A DNA stretch of 53,711 nt from Gammaproteobacteria bacterium UBA3067. Lineage in GTDB: Bacteria > Pseudomonadota > Gammaproteobacteria > Pseudomonadales > UBA3067. The stretch covers positions 33,756 to 87,466 of the forward strand of contig DFBZ01000118.1 of the NCBI GenBank assembly GCA_002366835.1. The letters are read 5' to 3'. Of this stretch, positions 1-7,562 are shown piece by piece (position 1 is the first letter of the stretch; every line of letters begins with the position of its first letter). Under the pieces are notes generated by a model, which saw only the letters and a list, made by a program, of their open reading frames with translations, ran no database searches and was not told where the DNA came from. The translations under genes and the position numbers were made by a program.

Positions 1-35
1 CGCTCTAGAGAAATGTTGACTATTTTTTCCTTCAT
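1..35 (-). CDS. start of an unidentified gene, cut by the window edge
   Basis: Read leftward, an ATG at 35-33 opens MKEKIVNISLE and runs off the window. A Shine-Dalgarno-like GGAGCGG lies about 5 bases before it. It sits 52 bases downstream of the CsoR-like gene on the same strand, so it may be the regulated partner in one operon (often a metal exporter or thiol/sulfur protein; inference). Eleven residues are too few to identify a family. Confidence 0.35.
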   Translation of the reverse strand, partial: MKEKIVNISLE

Positions 36-87
36 ATTCCGCTCCGAAGTTTTGCTGGTCTTATTTTGAAATCTGATTAAATGGCTG

Positions 88-351
88 CTAGCTGTATTTG
101 CTGATAAGTGTTTTGATTTTGTCCATCTCGCTAGTTGACAGGTTGAGCATCTGTTTGCTGTCAATTTCCCGTTCGATCATGCAGGCGAGCATTTCATGAG
201 ATGCTTTATCGAGGGCTTTCCTTGCTGCGGACATTTGCTGGGCGGTTTTTTCACAGTCATCGTCTGAAGTAATCAGTTTTTGGATGCCGCGAATTTGTCC
301 TTCAATGCGCGCTAAGCGTTTTAGCATGGCCTCTTTGTATTCTGGTTTCAT
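88..351 (-). CDS. CsoR/RcnR/FrmR-family (DUF156) transcriptional repressor
   Basis: An 87-residue all-helical DUF156 protein. The family is tetrameric, binds a G/C-tract palindrome, and releases DNA on binding Cu, Ni/Co, formaldehyde or sulfane sulfur. The hallmark RLARIEGQIRGI helix is at residues 12-23. Cys33 matches the conserved first ligand. The second-helix position that is His61 in CsoR and His60 in RcnR aligns to Met58, with His52 and Cys57 nearby, so the ligand set is not canonical for copper or nickel. A perfect operator palindrome lies 36 bases upstream (387-402), consistent with autoregulation. A further gene begins just downstream at the window edge. Family assignment is firm; the inducer is unknown. 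Confidence 0.88.
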   Translation of the reverse strand: MKPEYKEAMLKRLARIEGQIRGIQKLITSDDDCEKTAQQMSAARKALDKASHEMLACMIEREIDSKQMLNLSTSEMDKIKTLISKYS

Positions 352-725
352 CTTATATGTTCTCGCTTAATGAGATCTCCCATACTATACCCCGTAGGGT
401 ATGTGGCGCAAGCTGGTTCGCCCAGTTTTTTCGTGGTGCGCTTAGTTTGACCAATCAATAATTTGAACTAAGATTAAGTATCGGTTCCACTGATAATGGT
501 TATAAGTCGTCTGCTATTTATATTTATTGGTATTAGATGGTGCGCTTGTGGTCATTCGTCTACGGCGGCTAGATGTAAATTTTTGTGCTAGTTTTTTATG
601 TAGTGCCTACATTTTGTTTGCGTGTGCAAGTAATGAGTAAAAATTGAAGGGGGTTTGGTTTCTCTCTCCAGTTGCTCAAACAGGGTGTGCTGTGGATAGA
701 TGGTTCAATGTTGCAAGGGGGTGTT
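352..725. other. 374-bp divergent intergenic region
   Basis: Separates the leftward CsoR-like gene from the rightward response regulator. It contains the operator at 387-402 and a small hairpin at 598-612 (ATGTAG, three-base loop, CTACAT) followed by TTTTG. No credible coding sequence is visible. Confidence 0.6.
387..402. promoter_or_regulatory. CsoR-type operator palindrome
   Basis: ATACCCCGTAGGGTAT is a perfect inverted repeat: ATACCC, four bases, GGGTAT. A/T-flanked G-tract palindromes of this kind are the known operator type of CsoR/RcnR/FrmR proteins. It lies 36 bases upstream of the CsoR-like gene on the minus strand, where it could overlap that gene's promoter. Confidence 0.75.
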
Positions 726-1493
726 ATGGAGTCAATTAATACGGGTGAGTTGCCAGCAATGGAATTTCAAGGAAGCCCCAGTATTCTTATTGTGGAAGAT
801 GATGAGCGATTGGCATCTTTAACGAAGGAGTACATGGAGGGCAACGGCCTTAATGTTTCAATAGAAATGGATGGGGCCAGGGCTGTTGATCGGATTATCA
901 ATGATCAGCCCGACTTGGTTGTGCTTGACGTGATGCTGCCTTCAAAAGATGGTATGGCTGTATGTCGTGAAGTAAGATCTCAGTTTGCCAACCCGATTTT
1001 AATGCTCACTGCCCGTACTGACGACGTGGACCACGTTCTCGGTTTGGAGATGGGTGCAGATGACTATCTTTCAAAACCTGTTCGCCCCAGGGTTTTATTG
1101 GCACGAATAAAAGCCTTGTTGCGCCGCTCCCAGGTGGGGGGTAGCGAGGGTGAAGAAGGCGGTGGTGTTGCATCGGAAGCTGGCTCGCGACTAGAGTTTG
1201 CAGATCTGGTTATTGATCACGCCTCACGCGATGTTTGGTTGCGCGATGAGCGGGTTGATTTAACCAGTGCGGAATTTGATTTGTTGTGGCTGCTATCCTC
1301 AAATGCGGGGCGAATTCTTTCGCGTGAGGAGATTTTTGAAGTGTTGCGCGGTATCGAATACGATGGGCAGGACAGGTCCATCGATGTGCGTGTTTCACGT
1401 ATTCGCCCAAAAATTGGCGATGACCCTATGAACCCCAAAAGAATTAAAACTGTGCGCAGTAAGGGCTACTTGTTCGTAAAAGAAATTTCATAA
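726..1493 (+). CDS. OmpR-family response regulator, RstA-like
   Basis: A phospho-acceptor response regulator with a winged-helix DNA-binding domain. In the receiver domain (about 18-135) the acidic pocket is Glu24-Asp25-Asp26, the phosphorylated residue is Asp68 (VLDVMLP), with Thr95 and Lys117 (SKP). The C-terminal effector domain (about 155-255) carries the recognition-helix region and the YDGQDRSIDVRVSRIR stretch. The ATG at 726 is chosen because AAGGGGG precedes it; an in-frame start at 672 would add 18 unconserved residues. The linker is unusually acidic and glycine-rich (about 137-155). The sensor kinase starts 64 bases downstream, and its C-terminal half strongly resembles RstB, so this is probably an RstA-type partner. 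Target genes cannot be read from the sequence. Confidence 0.9.
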   Translation: MESINTGELPAMEFQGSPSILIVEDDERLASLTKEYMEGNGLNVSIEMDGARAVDRIINDQPDLVVLDVMLPSKDGMAVCREVRSQFANPILMLTARTDDVDHVLGLEMGADDYLSKPVRPRVLLARIKALLRRSQVGGSEGEEGGGVASEAGSRLEFADLVIDHASRDVWLRDERVDLTSAEFDLLWLLSSNAGRILSREEIFEVLRGIEYDGQDRSIDVRVSRIRPKIGDDPMNPKRIKTVRSKGYLFVKEIS

Positions 1494-1557
1494 TGCTGTC
1501 TCTTGGGGTTTATTGGCCTCAAAGGGGTAGTCATCAGTAAGTAGGAATAGCCGCCGC

Positions 1558-3198
1558 ATGACTCGGATTTTTATAAAGCTCTATGGCGGCATTCTTACTG
1601 CATTTCTGGTTCTTTTCCTCATTTCTTATCTTGTTCTTTTCGTTGTTAATCAAAATCGATACTTACAATATCAGAAGAGTGTTACTCAGGGCGTTCTGAC
1701 GCTTATGGGTGACCATCTAGGTTCTGTTTCCCCTGGTGAGCGTTTAAACTGGCTGTTGGAGCTTAATCGGCGGTTTGAAATTGACGGTAAAATCTATGCT
1801 CAAACAGATTTAAATTTGGGGCGCCGCCAGTTGGCACGGCTTATAGCTGGCTTGCCGGCAAGTGCAACGCAGGCGGTTGAGGGGCAGGATAAGAGGTTGC
1901 TGTTTTATCGTTTGAAGGGCAGAGATCTTTTTCTAGGGCTGGAAAGTGCTGCCACGCTTCATGATTTGCCGAACCTTACTCGCTACCTTGTAATGCGACA
2001 CCTTGATAATATTGCCCCGAAGGCTCATCAAAAAGAACTGCAAAAAATAGCTAAATATTTTACCTATGAGATAAGGGTGCAAAGCCTGTCTGAAGTGGCG
2101 CTTAATAAGAGCCAGCAAGCGCTTCTTGACGCTGGCGGTGTTGTCGTCGATATGCGCCTCGGCTTAGATCAGCCAATTTTAATTTCCTCATTACCTGGCC
2201 CTCATCGTTACCTATTGGTAGGCCCGCTGGTGGGGTTTAATCATTACCCTTTTTCAGTGGTGGTGATTATTCTCTGTTTGGATTTGGCGCTACTGGGTTT
2301 AGTGGCTTACATATTGGTGCGGCCGATAGAAAAGCGCCTGGCGGGTTTGGCTCGGGCCGCAAAGCAGATTAAAAAAGGCCAGCTTGATGTGCGCGCAGAA
2401 GTCGATAGCGCCGATGCCATTGGTTTTCTGGCTGCCGCATTCAATGCCATGGCTGAGCACATCCAAATGCTATTGGATATGCAGAATGAAATGATACGAG
2501 CTGTATCGCATGAGCTGAGGACTCCCGTTGCAAGGTTAAGGTTCTCCCTTCAGATGATTGAGGATGCGCAGAGTGATAGCGAGCGTTTGCCATTATTAGG
2601 TGGAATGGATGACGACATGCAGCAGCTGGATGAGCTTATTGATGAAATTCTGACGTATGCCAAGCTGGAGCATAGTACTCCAGAGCTGGAGTTCACTCGG
2701 GTGGATATTGACGGGGTGATGGAGCGAGTGCTTGGTGAAATGTCCACCGCGGCGAAAAAAAATAACATCCTTTTAGAGCATATTCCTGAAAGCTTGCCTC
2801 AGCAGCATCGTTTGGTCGAAGGTGAGGAGCGCTACCTGCATCGGGTGATTCAAAACTTTGTGGGTAACGCGATCCGTTATGCAGAAAGTCAGGTGCGTAT
2901 GTCATTTCTTATTGACGGTGTGTCCTGCAAAATTGTGGTTGAAGATGATGGGCCGGGCATTCCAGAAGAAGAGTGGGCCAAGGTGTTTACGCCATTTGCA
3001 AGACTCGATACGAGTCGCAATCGCTCTTCGGGGGGGTATGGCCTTGGTTTGTCCATTGTGCAGAGAATTGTAAATTGGCATCACGGTAAGGTGTCTGTTG
3101 GAAGAAGCCCGCTAGGCGGGGCAATGTTTGTGGTGGAGTGGCCTATTCGGCAGCCCGATGAATTTTCAGTGGCGCCAGACTATCAAGGTGGGGCGTGA
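1558..3198 (+). CDS. RstB-like sensor histidine kinase
   Basis: A 546-residue inner-membrane sensor kinase that should phosphorylate the adjacent response regulator. TM1 is at about 8-30, a periplasmic domain of roughly 190 residues follows, and TM2 is at about 225-248. Then come HAMP, HisKA with His318 in SHELRTPVARLR, and HATPase with the N box (NFVGNAIRYA), the G1 box (VEDDGPGIP) and the G2 box (GGYGLGLSIV). The FxRLDxSRxRSxGG stretch before G2 is close to E. coli RstB. The protein is about 110 residues longer than E. coli RstB, mostly through a larger periplasmic sensor region, so the signal may differ. Confidence 0.88.
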   Translation: MTRIFIKLYGGILTAFLVLFLISYLVLFVVNQNRYLQYQKSVTQGVLTLMGDHLGSVSPGERLNWLLELNRRFEIDGKIYAQTDLNLGRRQLARLIAGLPASATQAVEGQDKRLLFYRLKGRDLFLGLESAATLHDLPNLTRYLVMRHLDNIAPKAHQKELQKIAKYFTYEIRVQSLSEVALNKSQQALLDAGGVVVDMRLGLDQPILISSLPGPHRYLLVGPLVGFNHYPFSVVVIILCLDLALLGLVAYILVRPIEKRLAGLARAAKQIKKGQLDVRAEVDSADAIGFLAAAFNAMAEHIQMLLDMQNEMIRAVSHELRTPVARLRFSLQMIEDAQSDSERLPLLGGMDDDMQQLDELIDEILTYAKLEHSTPELEFTRVDIDGVMERVLGEMSTAAKKNNILLEHIPESLPQQHRLVEGEERYLHRVIQNFVGNAIRYAESQVRMSFLIDGVSCKIVVEDDGPGIPEEEWAKVFTPFARLDTSRNRSSGGYGLGLSIVQRIVNWHHGKVSVGRSPLGGAMFVVEWPIRQPDEFSVAPDYQGGA

Positions 3199-3266
3199 GC
3201 GTCGCAGTGCTCTACGGCTAAATGCGGTCTCGGCTTAAATTATTCATAGTTGCCCTGGCAACAATC

Positions 3267-3297
3267 TTGAAACCCTTCCCTACTAATCTGTTAAAAT
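3267..3297 (+). promoter_or_regulatory. possible trmJ promoter
   Basis: TTGAAA (3267-3272) and TAAAAT (3292-3297) resemble -35 and -10 boxes, with a longish 19-base spacer. They lie about 40 bases upstream of trmJ. Sequence resemblance only. Confidence 0.35.
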
Positions 3298-3334
3298 CGC
3301 GCCTCGCATTAATTAATCGCTGTGGTACAAGCTT

Positions 3335-4120
3335 ATGTTTGAAAACATACGTGTGGTGATGGTTCACACTTCGCACCCTGGAAATATTGGGGCTGCCGCC
3401 CGGGCTCTTAAAACGATGGGCCTCTCCCGTTTAGTGTTGGTTTCGCCCCAGGAGTATCCCAGCCAAAAAGCAATATGGCGAGCCGCGGGGGCTGCCGATG
3501 TATTAGAGCAGGCCTTGGTGGTTGAGACCCTTGCTGAGGCTATTAGTGATTGCTCTTTGGTGGTAGGGGCTAGCGCTCGCCAGAGGCGTATACCTTGGCC
3601 CGTTTTGGGTGCGCGCCAAGGGGGCGAAATCATCGCCAAGCAGGCCAGCACGGAGCAAGTGGCAATAATTTTTGGCCGAGAAGATCGAGGTCTCACAAAT
3701 GAAGAGTTGCAGCAATGCAACTACCATATAGAAATTCCCGCTAACGAGGACTACGGCGTGCTTAACGTTGCCTCGGCGATACAGATAATTTGCTATGAAA
3801 TACGCATGGGCTTGCTAGAGGCTTGCGTGCCGGAGGAGGTTAGCCAAGACCCTTCTGGGCAGGATAAGCCAGATTTGCGCATGCCTATTGATCCTGTTCG
3901 ATGGGATGAGAGGTTGGCAACCTCTAATGAAATGGAGCACTTTTTCGCCCACTTAGAAACAACCTTAACCCAGCTCGACTTTCATGAACCTGATAACCCA
4001 AGGCAGTTATTGACAAGATTGCGTCGCCTTTTTGTGCGCTCACGCTTGGATCATCTAGAGATCAATATACTGCGCGGAGCAATGACGGCAGTGCAAAAGA
4101 AGATGGGCTTAAAGGTCTAG
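3335..4120 (+). CDS. trmJ: tRNA (cytidine/uridine-2'-O-)-methyltransferase TrmJ
   Basis: A SPOUT-class methyltransferase that 2'-O-methylates tRNA position 32 (cytidine or uridine) using S-adenosylmethionine. The 261-residue protein begins with the SpoU-type VMVHTSHPGNIGAAARALKT and contains the knot motifs IIFGREDRGLTNEEL and DYGVLNVASAIQI, which form the cofactor and dimer surface. The C-terminal about 90 residues form the TrmJ-specific helical extension (LLTRLRRLFVRSRLDHLEINILRG). trmJ directly before iscR is a standard gammaproteobacterial arrangement. The ATG at 3335 fits the family N-terminus. Confidence 0.95.
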   Translation: MFENIRVVMVHTSHPGNIGAAARALKTMGLSRLVLVSPQEYPSQKAIWRAAGAADVLEQALVVETLAEAISDCSLVVGASARQRRIPWPVLGARQGGEIIAKQASTEQVAIIFGREDRGLTNEELQQCNYHIEIPANEDYGVLNVASAIQIICYEIRMGLLEACVPEEVSQDPSGQDKPDLRMPIDPVRWDERLATSNEMEHFFAHLETTLTQLDFHEPDNPRQLLTRLRRLFVRSRLDHLEINILRGAMTAVQKKMGLKV

Positions 4121-4135
4121 CTCGTGAGGGAGATA

Positions 4136-4169
4136 ATACTTGACTAATTTAGTCGGAATAAGCTAGATT
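4136..4169 (+). promoter_or_regulatory. IscR type 1-like box overlapping the iscR promoter
   Basis: From 4136 to 4156 the bases fit the left and central parts of the published type 1 IscR motif: ATA, S, YY, GACT, R, WWW, Y, AGTC, RR. Only the last four positions deviate. The GACT-N5-AGTC core is intact. TTGACT inside it (4140-4145) is a good -35, and TAGATT (4164-4169) a fair -10 with an 18-base spacer. A repressor bound here would block transcription, the known feedback by 2Fe-2S IscR on the isc operon. Confidence 0.72.
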
Positions 4170-4241
4170 GGTGATATTGAGACTTATTGATATCAACAGG
4201 TTTCTGAATGTGATTTTTTGGAAAATACTGGGCAGGTAAAA

Positions 4242-4715
4242 ATGCGATTAACCACAAAGGGAAGATACGCGGTCACGGCAATGCTTGATTTGGCAATTAA
4301 CGATGGTAAGGGGCCGATTAGTTTGGCAGATATTTCTGAGCGCCATGCTATCTCTGTCTCCTATCTTGAGCAGCTTTTTGCCAAGCTTCGTCGCGCCAAA
4401 CTTGTGGATAGCGTGCGTGGGCCGGGTGGTGGTTATACTCTCGGAGAGGCCCATATGGCCACCACCATTCTTCAGATTGTTGATGCCATTGATGAGAACA
4501 TGGATGCCACTCGTTGTCAGGGGCGTGGGGACTGTCAAAATGGCTGCAAGTGTATTACGCACGAGTTGTGGCAGGATCTCAGCGGACAACTCAGGGACTT
4601 CTTGGGCGGTATTAGCTTGGGTAAGCTGGTCGAGGGCCATAAGGAGCGTTTGGCTAAGGAGTTACAGGAGGAGGCTGAGCTGGCGAATCAGGAGCGCCCG
4701 CTAACTCTGGTTTAA
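4242..4715 (+). CDS. iscR: Fe-S cluster regulator IscR
   Basis: An Rrf2-family winged-helix regulator that represses the isc operon when it carries a 2Fe-2S cluster. The start MRLTTKGRYAVTAMLDLA is the family start; an upstream in-frame TTG at 4218 is less likely. The DNA-binding region includes YLEQLFAKLR and VRGPGGGY. The ligands Cys92, Cys98, Cys104 and His107 fall at the E. coli positions. An additional Cys102 (CQNGCKC) is present. Length is 157 residues against 162 in E. coli. It is the first gene of iscRSUA-hscBA-fdx-iscX and follows an IscR-like operator. Confidence 0.96.
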   Translation: MRLTTKGRYAVTAMLDLAINDGKGPISLADISERHAISVSYLEQLFAKLRRAKLVDSVRGPGGGYTLGEAHMATTILQIVDAIDENMDATRCQGRGDCQNGCKCITHELWQDLSGQLRDFLGGISLGKLVEGHKERLAKELQEEAELANQERPLTLV

Positions 4716-4747
4716 TTTTTGTTTAGGGTATAATGTCTGCGCGCAGT

Positions 4748-4763
4748 GCGATAGGCATATCGC
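4748..4763 (+). other. hairpin in the iscR-iscS spacer
   Basis: GCGATA, a four-base loop, then TATCGC: a perfect 6-bp stem in the 122-base gap between iscR and iscS. A TATAAT box lies just upstream (4729-4734). In E. coli this spacer is structured and is where RyhB action uncouples iscR from iscSUA; a similar role here is only inference. Confidence 0.4.
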
Positions 4764-4837
4764 TCCGTTTATAGTTGAGCGTTTGTTGTTCTGCTTCTCG
4801 CCGCTAATCTACCTGTCACTACATTTTGGAGTATAAA

Positions 4838-6052
4838 ATGAGTCGCCCCATTTATCTGGATTACGCTGCAACAACACCTACTGATCCACGTGTTGCAAAG
4901 AAAATGTGTGAGTATCTGGATGTTGACGGAATCTACGGGAATGCCGCTTCTCGCTCACATATTTATGGCTGGCAGGCAGAAGAAGCGATTGAAATCGCGA
5001 GGAAGCAAGTAGCAGATCTGGTGAACTGTGATCCTCGTGAAATTGTTTGGACCTCCGGCGCAACCGAATCCGATAACCTCGCCATAAAGGGAATTGCGCA
5101 TTTTTATCAGAAAAAAGGCAAGCACATTATAACGTCTAAAATTGAGCATAAGGCGGTGCTTGACTCCTGTCGTCAGCTTGAACGGGAAGGCTATGACGTG
5201 ACTTACCTAGAGCCGGATACGCGTGGCGTAATCACCCCTGAAGCGGTGACTGAGGCGCTTCGTGAAGAGACGATACTCGTCTCACTTATGCATGTTAACA
5301 ATGAAATTGGCTCGATTAACGATATCGCAGCAATTGGCGAAATAACGCGTAGCAAGGGCATTATGTTCCATGTGGACGCCGCGCAAAGTGCAGGTAAATT
5401 AGAAATAGACCTGGCCTCCCTTAAAGTTGATCTTATGTCTTTCTCTGCCCATAAGGCTTATGGCCCCAAGGGTATGGGTGCACTGTTTGTACGACGTAAA
5501 CCACGGGTGCGCCTGGAAGCTCAAATGCACGGTGGCGGGCATGAGCGAGGTATGCGTTCTGGCACCTTGGCTACGCACCAGATTGTTGGCATGGGAGATG
5601 CTTTTAGGATTGCCAAGCAGGATTTTGCAGAAGATGATGCGCGAATTAGATCTCTACGAGCGCGCTTGTGGAACGGCTTTTGTGACATGGAGGCCGTTAG
5701 CGTGAATGGTGATTATGAAAATGGCGCTCCCGGAATTTTGAATATCAGCTTTGCCTACGTTGAAGGGGAGTCCCTGATGATGGCATTTAGGAATATCGCC
5801 GTTTCTTCTGGGTCGGCCTGCACGTCGGCGAGCCTGGAACCATCTTATGTGCTCAGGGCCATCGGCTTATCTGATGAGCTTGCCCATAGCTCCATTCGCT
5901 TCTCCATCGGACGCTTTACAAAAGAAGAAGAGATTGATCAGGTAATAGAAGAAGTACGCCATGCTGTAAATAAGCTTAGAGAGCTCTCTCCCCTGTGGGA
6001 TATGTATAAAGAGGGTATCGATTTGGATAGCGTGGAGTGGGCTGCACACTAA
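4838..6052 (+). CDS. iscS: cysteine desulfurase IscS
   Basis: A PLP enzyme that takes sulfur from L-cysteine as a persulfide and passes it to IscU and tRNA thiolation enzymes. The 404-residue length equals E. coli IscS. Key residues fall at identical numbers: Lys206 (SFSAHKAYGPKG, Schiff base) and Cys328 (SSGSACTSASLEPS, mobile-loop persulfide). The start MSRPIYLDYAATTPTDPRV is preceded by GGAG; an in-frame TTG 12 bases upstream is disregarded. Second gene of the isc operon. Confidence 0.97.
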   Translation: MSRPIYLDYAATTPTDPRVAKKMCEYLDVDGIYGNAASRSHIYGWQAEEAIEIARKQVADLVNCDPREIVWTSGATESDNLAIKGIAHFYQKKGKHIITSKIEHKAVLDSCRQLEREGYDVTYLEPDTRGVITPEAVTEALREETILVSLMHVNNEIGSINDIAAIGEITRSKGIMFHVDAAQSAGKLEIDLASLKVDLMSFSAHKAYGPKGMGALFVRRKPRVRLEAQMHGGGHERGMRSGTLATHQIVGMGDAFRIAKQDFAEDDARIRSLRARLWNGFCDMEAVSVNGDYENGAPGILNISFAYVEGESLMMAFRNIAVSSGSACTSASLEPSYVLRAIGLSDELAHSSIRFSIGRFTKEEEIDQVIEEVRHAVNKLRELSPLWDMYKEGIDLDSVEWAAH

Positions 6053-6084
6053 TTTAAGGGTCAGTTTTGTCCCAGGAGTTAAAT

Positions 6085-6474
6085 ATGTCTTATAACGAAA
6101 AAGTTCTCGATCACTACGAAAACCCTCGCAATGTCGGCAGCATGGATAAAGATGACTCCCATGTAGGCACCGGCATGGTGGGTGCCCCGGCCTGTGGGGA
6201 TGTCATGCGTCTGCAAATTCAAGTTGGCCAGGATGGCATTATAGAAGACGCGAAGTTTAAAACTTACGGCTGTGGTTCTGCCATCGCTTCCAGCTCATTG
6301 CTAACCGAGTGGGTGAAAGGTAAAAGTATCGACGAAGCGACACAGATAAAAAACACGGATATTGCTGAAGAGCTAGCCCTTCCTCCGGTCAAAGTGCATT
6401 GCTCGGTTTTAGCTGAAGATGCCATCAAGGCAGCTATTAGTGACTACAAAAGCAAACAGGGCGATTCTGAATAG
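6085..6474 (+). CDS. iscU: Fe-S cluster scaffold IscU
   Basis: The scaffold on which 2Fe-2S clusters form before HscA/HscB-assisted release. The 129-residue protein has Cys37 (GAPACGD), Cys63 (YGCGSA) and His105-Cys106 as cluster ligands. The LPPVK motif at 99-103 is the HscA recognition sequence, so scaffold and chaperone are matched in this operon. ATG at 6085 has a CAGGAG ribosome site; the upstream TTG at 6067 is rejected on family alignment. Confidence 0.97.
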   Translation: MSYNEKVLDHYENPRNVGSMDKDDSHVGTGMVGAPACGDVMRLQIQVGQDGIIEDAKFKTYGCGSAIASSSLLTEWVKGKSIDEATQIKNTDIAEELALPPVKVHCSVLAEDAIKAAISDYKSKQGDSE

Positions 6475-6520
6475 TTACTCAGAGTGCTTTTTTGAAAACA
6501 GTCAGTGAGAGAGGTCAAAG

Positions 6521-6844
6521 TTGTCTATTTCATTAACACAAAGCGCTGCTGATCACGTCAAAAAATACCTTGATAATCGTGGTCATGGTGCCGGTATTCG
6601 CCTGGGTGTGCGCACCAGCGGCTGTTCCGGTCTTGCGTATATTCTTGAGTTCGTGGATGATTCCAATCCGGAAGATGTTGTGTTTTCCAGTTTCGGCGTG
6701 AATCTCTATATTGATCCCAAAAGTGCCATCTACCTTGACGGTACTGAGATGGATTACGTTAAAGAAGGGCTAAATGAAGGCTTTCAATTTAACAATCCTA
6801 ATAAAAAGGGAGAGTGTGGCTGTGGAGAGAGTTTTACAGTCTAA
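6521..6844 (+). CDS. iscA: A-type Fe-S carrier IscA
   Basis: A cluster carrier and iron donor that delivers Fe-S clusters to target enzymes. The 107-residue length matches E. coli IscA, with Cys35 (TSGCSGLAY) and Cys99/Cys101 (GECGCGES) in register. The start is TTG at 6521, supported by a GAGAGAGG ribosome site and the family N-terminus MSISLTQSAA. It lies 46 bases after iscU. Confidence 0.96.
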   Translation: MSISLTQSAADHVKKYLDNRGHGAGIRLGVRTSGCSGLAYILEFVDDSNPEDVVFSSFGVNLYIDPKSAIYLDGTEMDYVKEGLNEGFQFNNPNKKGECGCGESFTV

Positions 6845-6963
6845 ATCATCCCTTCTTATCTCTACTGCGCTTGCTCCGCTTGAGTTCGCCGCTTTTTCCA
6901 TTCCGGAAAGTTCGCCTTTTTGTAACATTAACGGTGGGTTTTCCGCTTTATTAGTTTTATGCC

Positions 6964-7557
6964 ATGCCTGACAGCGCCTTAAATAATATTGATATAAAAA
7001 GCTTAAGTGCTAATTATTTTGAGCTACTTAATCTGCCTGCTGCTTTTGATATAGATAAAAAAGTACTGCGAAAAAATTACAAAGCCTTGATGTCAATCTG
7101 CCACCCAGATCGTTTTGTGGCAAAAAGTGATGCAGAGAAAAGTGCAGCGGTTCTAGCAACAGCGCATGTGACGCAGGCTTTTAATACCTTAAAATCACCT
7201 CCTCAAAGAGCCTCCTATCTGCTTGAACTGTTGGGCTATGCGGTGAACTTTAATGCAAGTTTGTCCACAGATACCCAGTTCTTGATGGAGCAACTCGAAT
7301 TACGTGAAAGTCTTGAAAAGCTTGTTTCGTGTGAAGATCCCGATGCAGAAATTCAGGCGCTTATGGATCATGCAGGCAGCCTTCAAACGAAAGAAGGGCA
7401 GTCTTTTCAAGCGTTTTATGAGCAGTTAAGTGCTTCGGTGCAAACCGAAAGCCGGGAGTCGCTTTTCCAAAATGCCCATGACAGCGTATTGAAATTACGC
7501 TTCCTGGAAAAATTTTTTGAAGAAATTGATGCACTCCAACACAAATTACTGGATTAA
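6964..7557 (+). CDS. hscB: Fe-S assembly J-type co-chaperone HscB
   Basis: A J-domain protein that brings IscU to HscA and stimulates its ATPase. The J domain covers about 1-90, with the His47-Pro48-Asp49 motif (CHPDRF). The C-terminal three-helix region (about 100-197) is the IscU-binding part. At 197 residues it is slightly longer than the 171 of E. coli. It ends 5 bases before hscA, indicating translational coupling. Confidence 0.95.
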   Translation: MPDSALNNIDIKSLSANYFELLNLPAAFDIDKKVLRKNYKALMSICHPDRFVAKSDAEKSAAVLATAHVTQAFNTLKSPPQRASYLLELLGYAVNFNASLSTDTQFLMEQLELRESLEKLVSCEDPDAEIQALMDHAGSLQTKEGQSFQAFYEQLSASVQTESRESLFQNAHDSVLKLRFLEKFFEEIDALQHKLLD

Positions 7558-7562
7558 GCTAT

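Noticed and set aside
598..615. Hairpin plus TTTT before the response regulator as a terminator
   Set aside because: No gene upstream on that strand would need it, and the stem has only 6 bp.
4187..4196. TTGATATCAA upstream of iscR as an Fnr site
   Set aside because: There is no four-base spacer between the half sites, so it does not fit the Fnr consensus.
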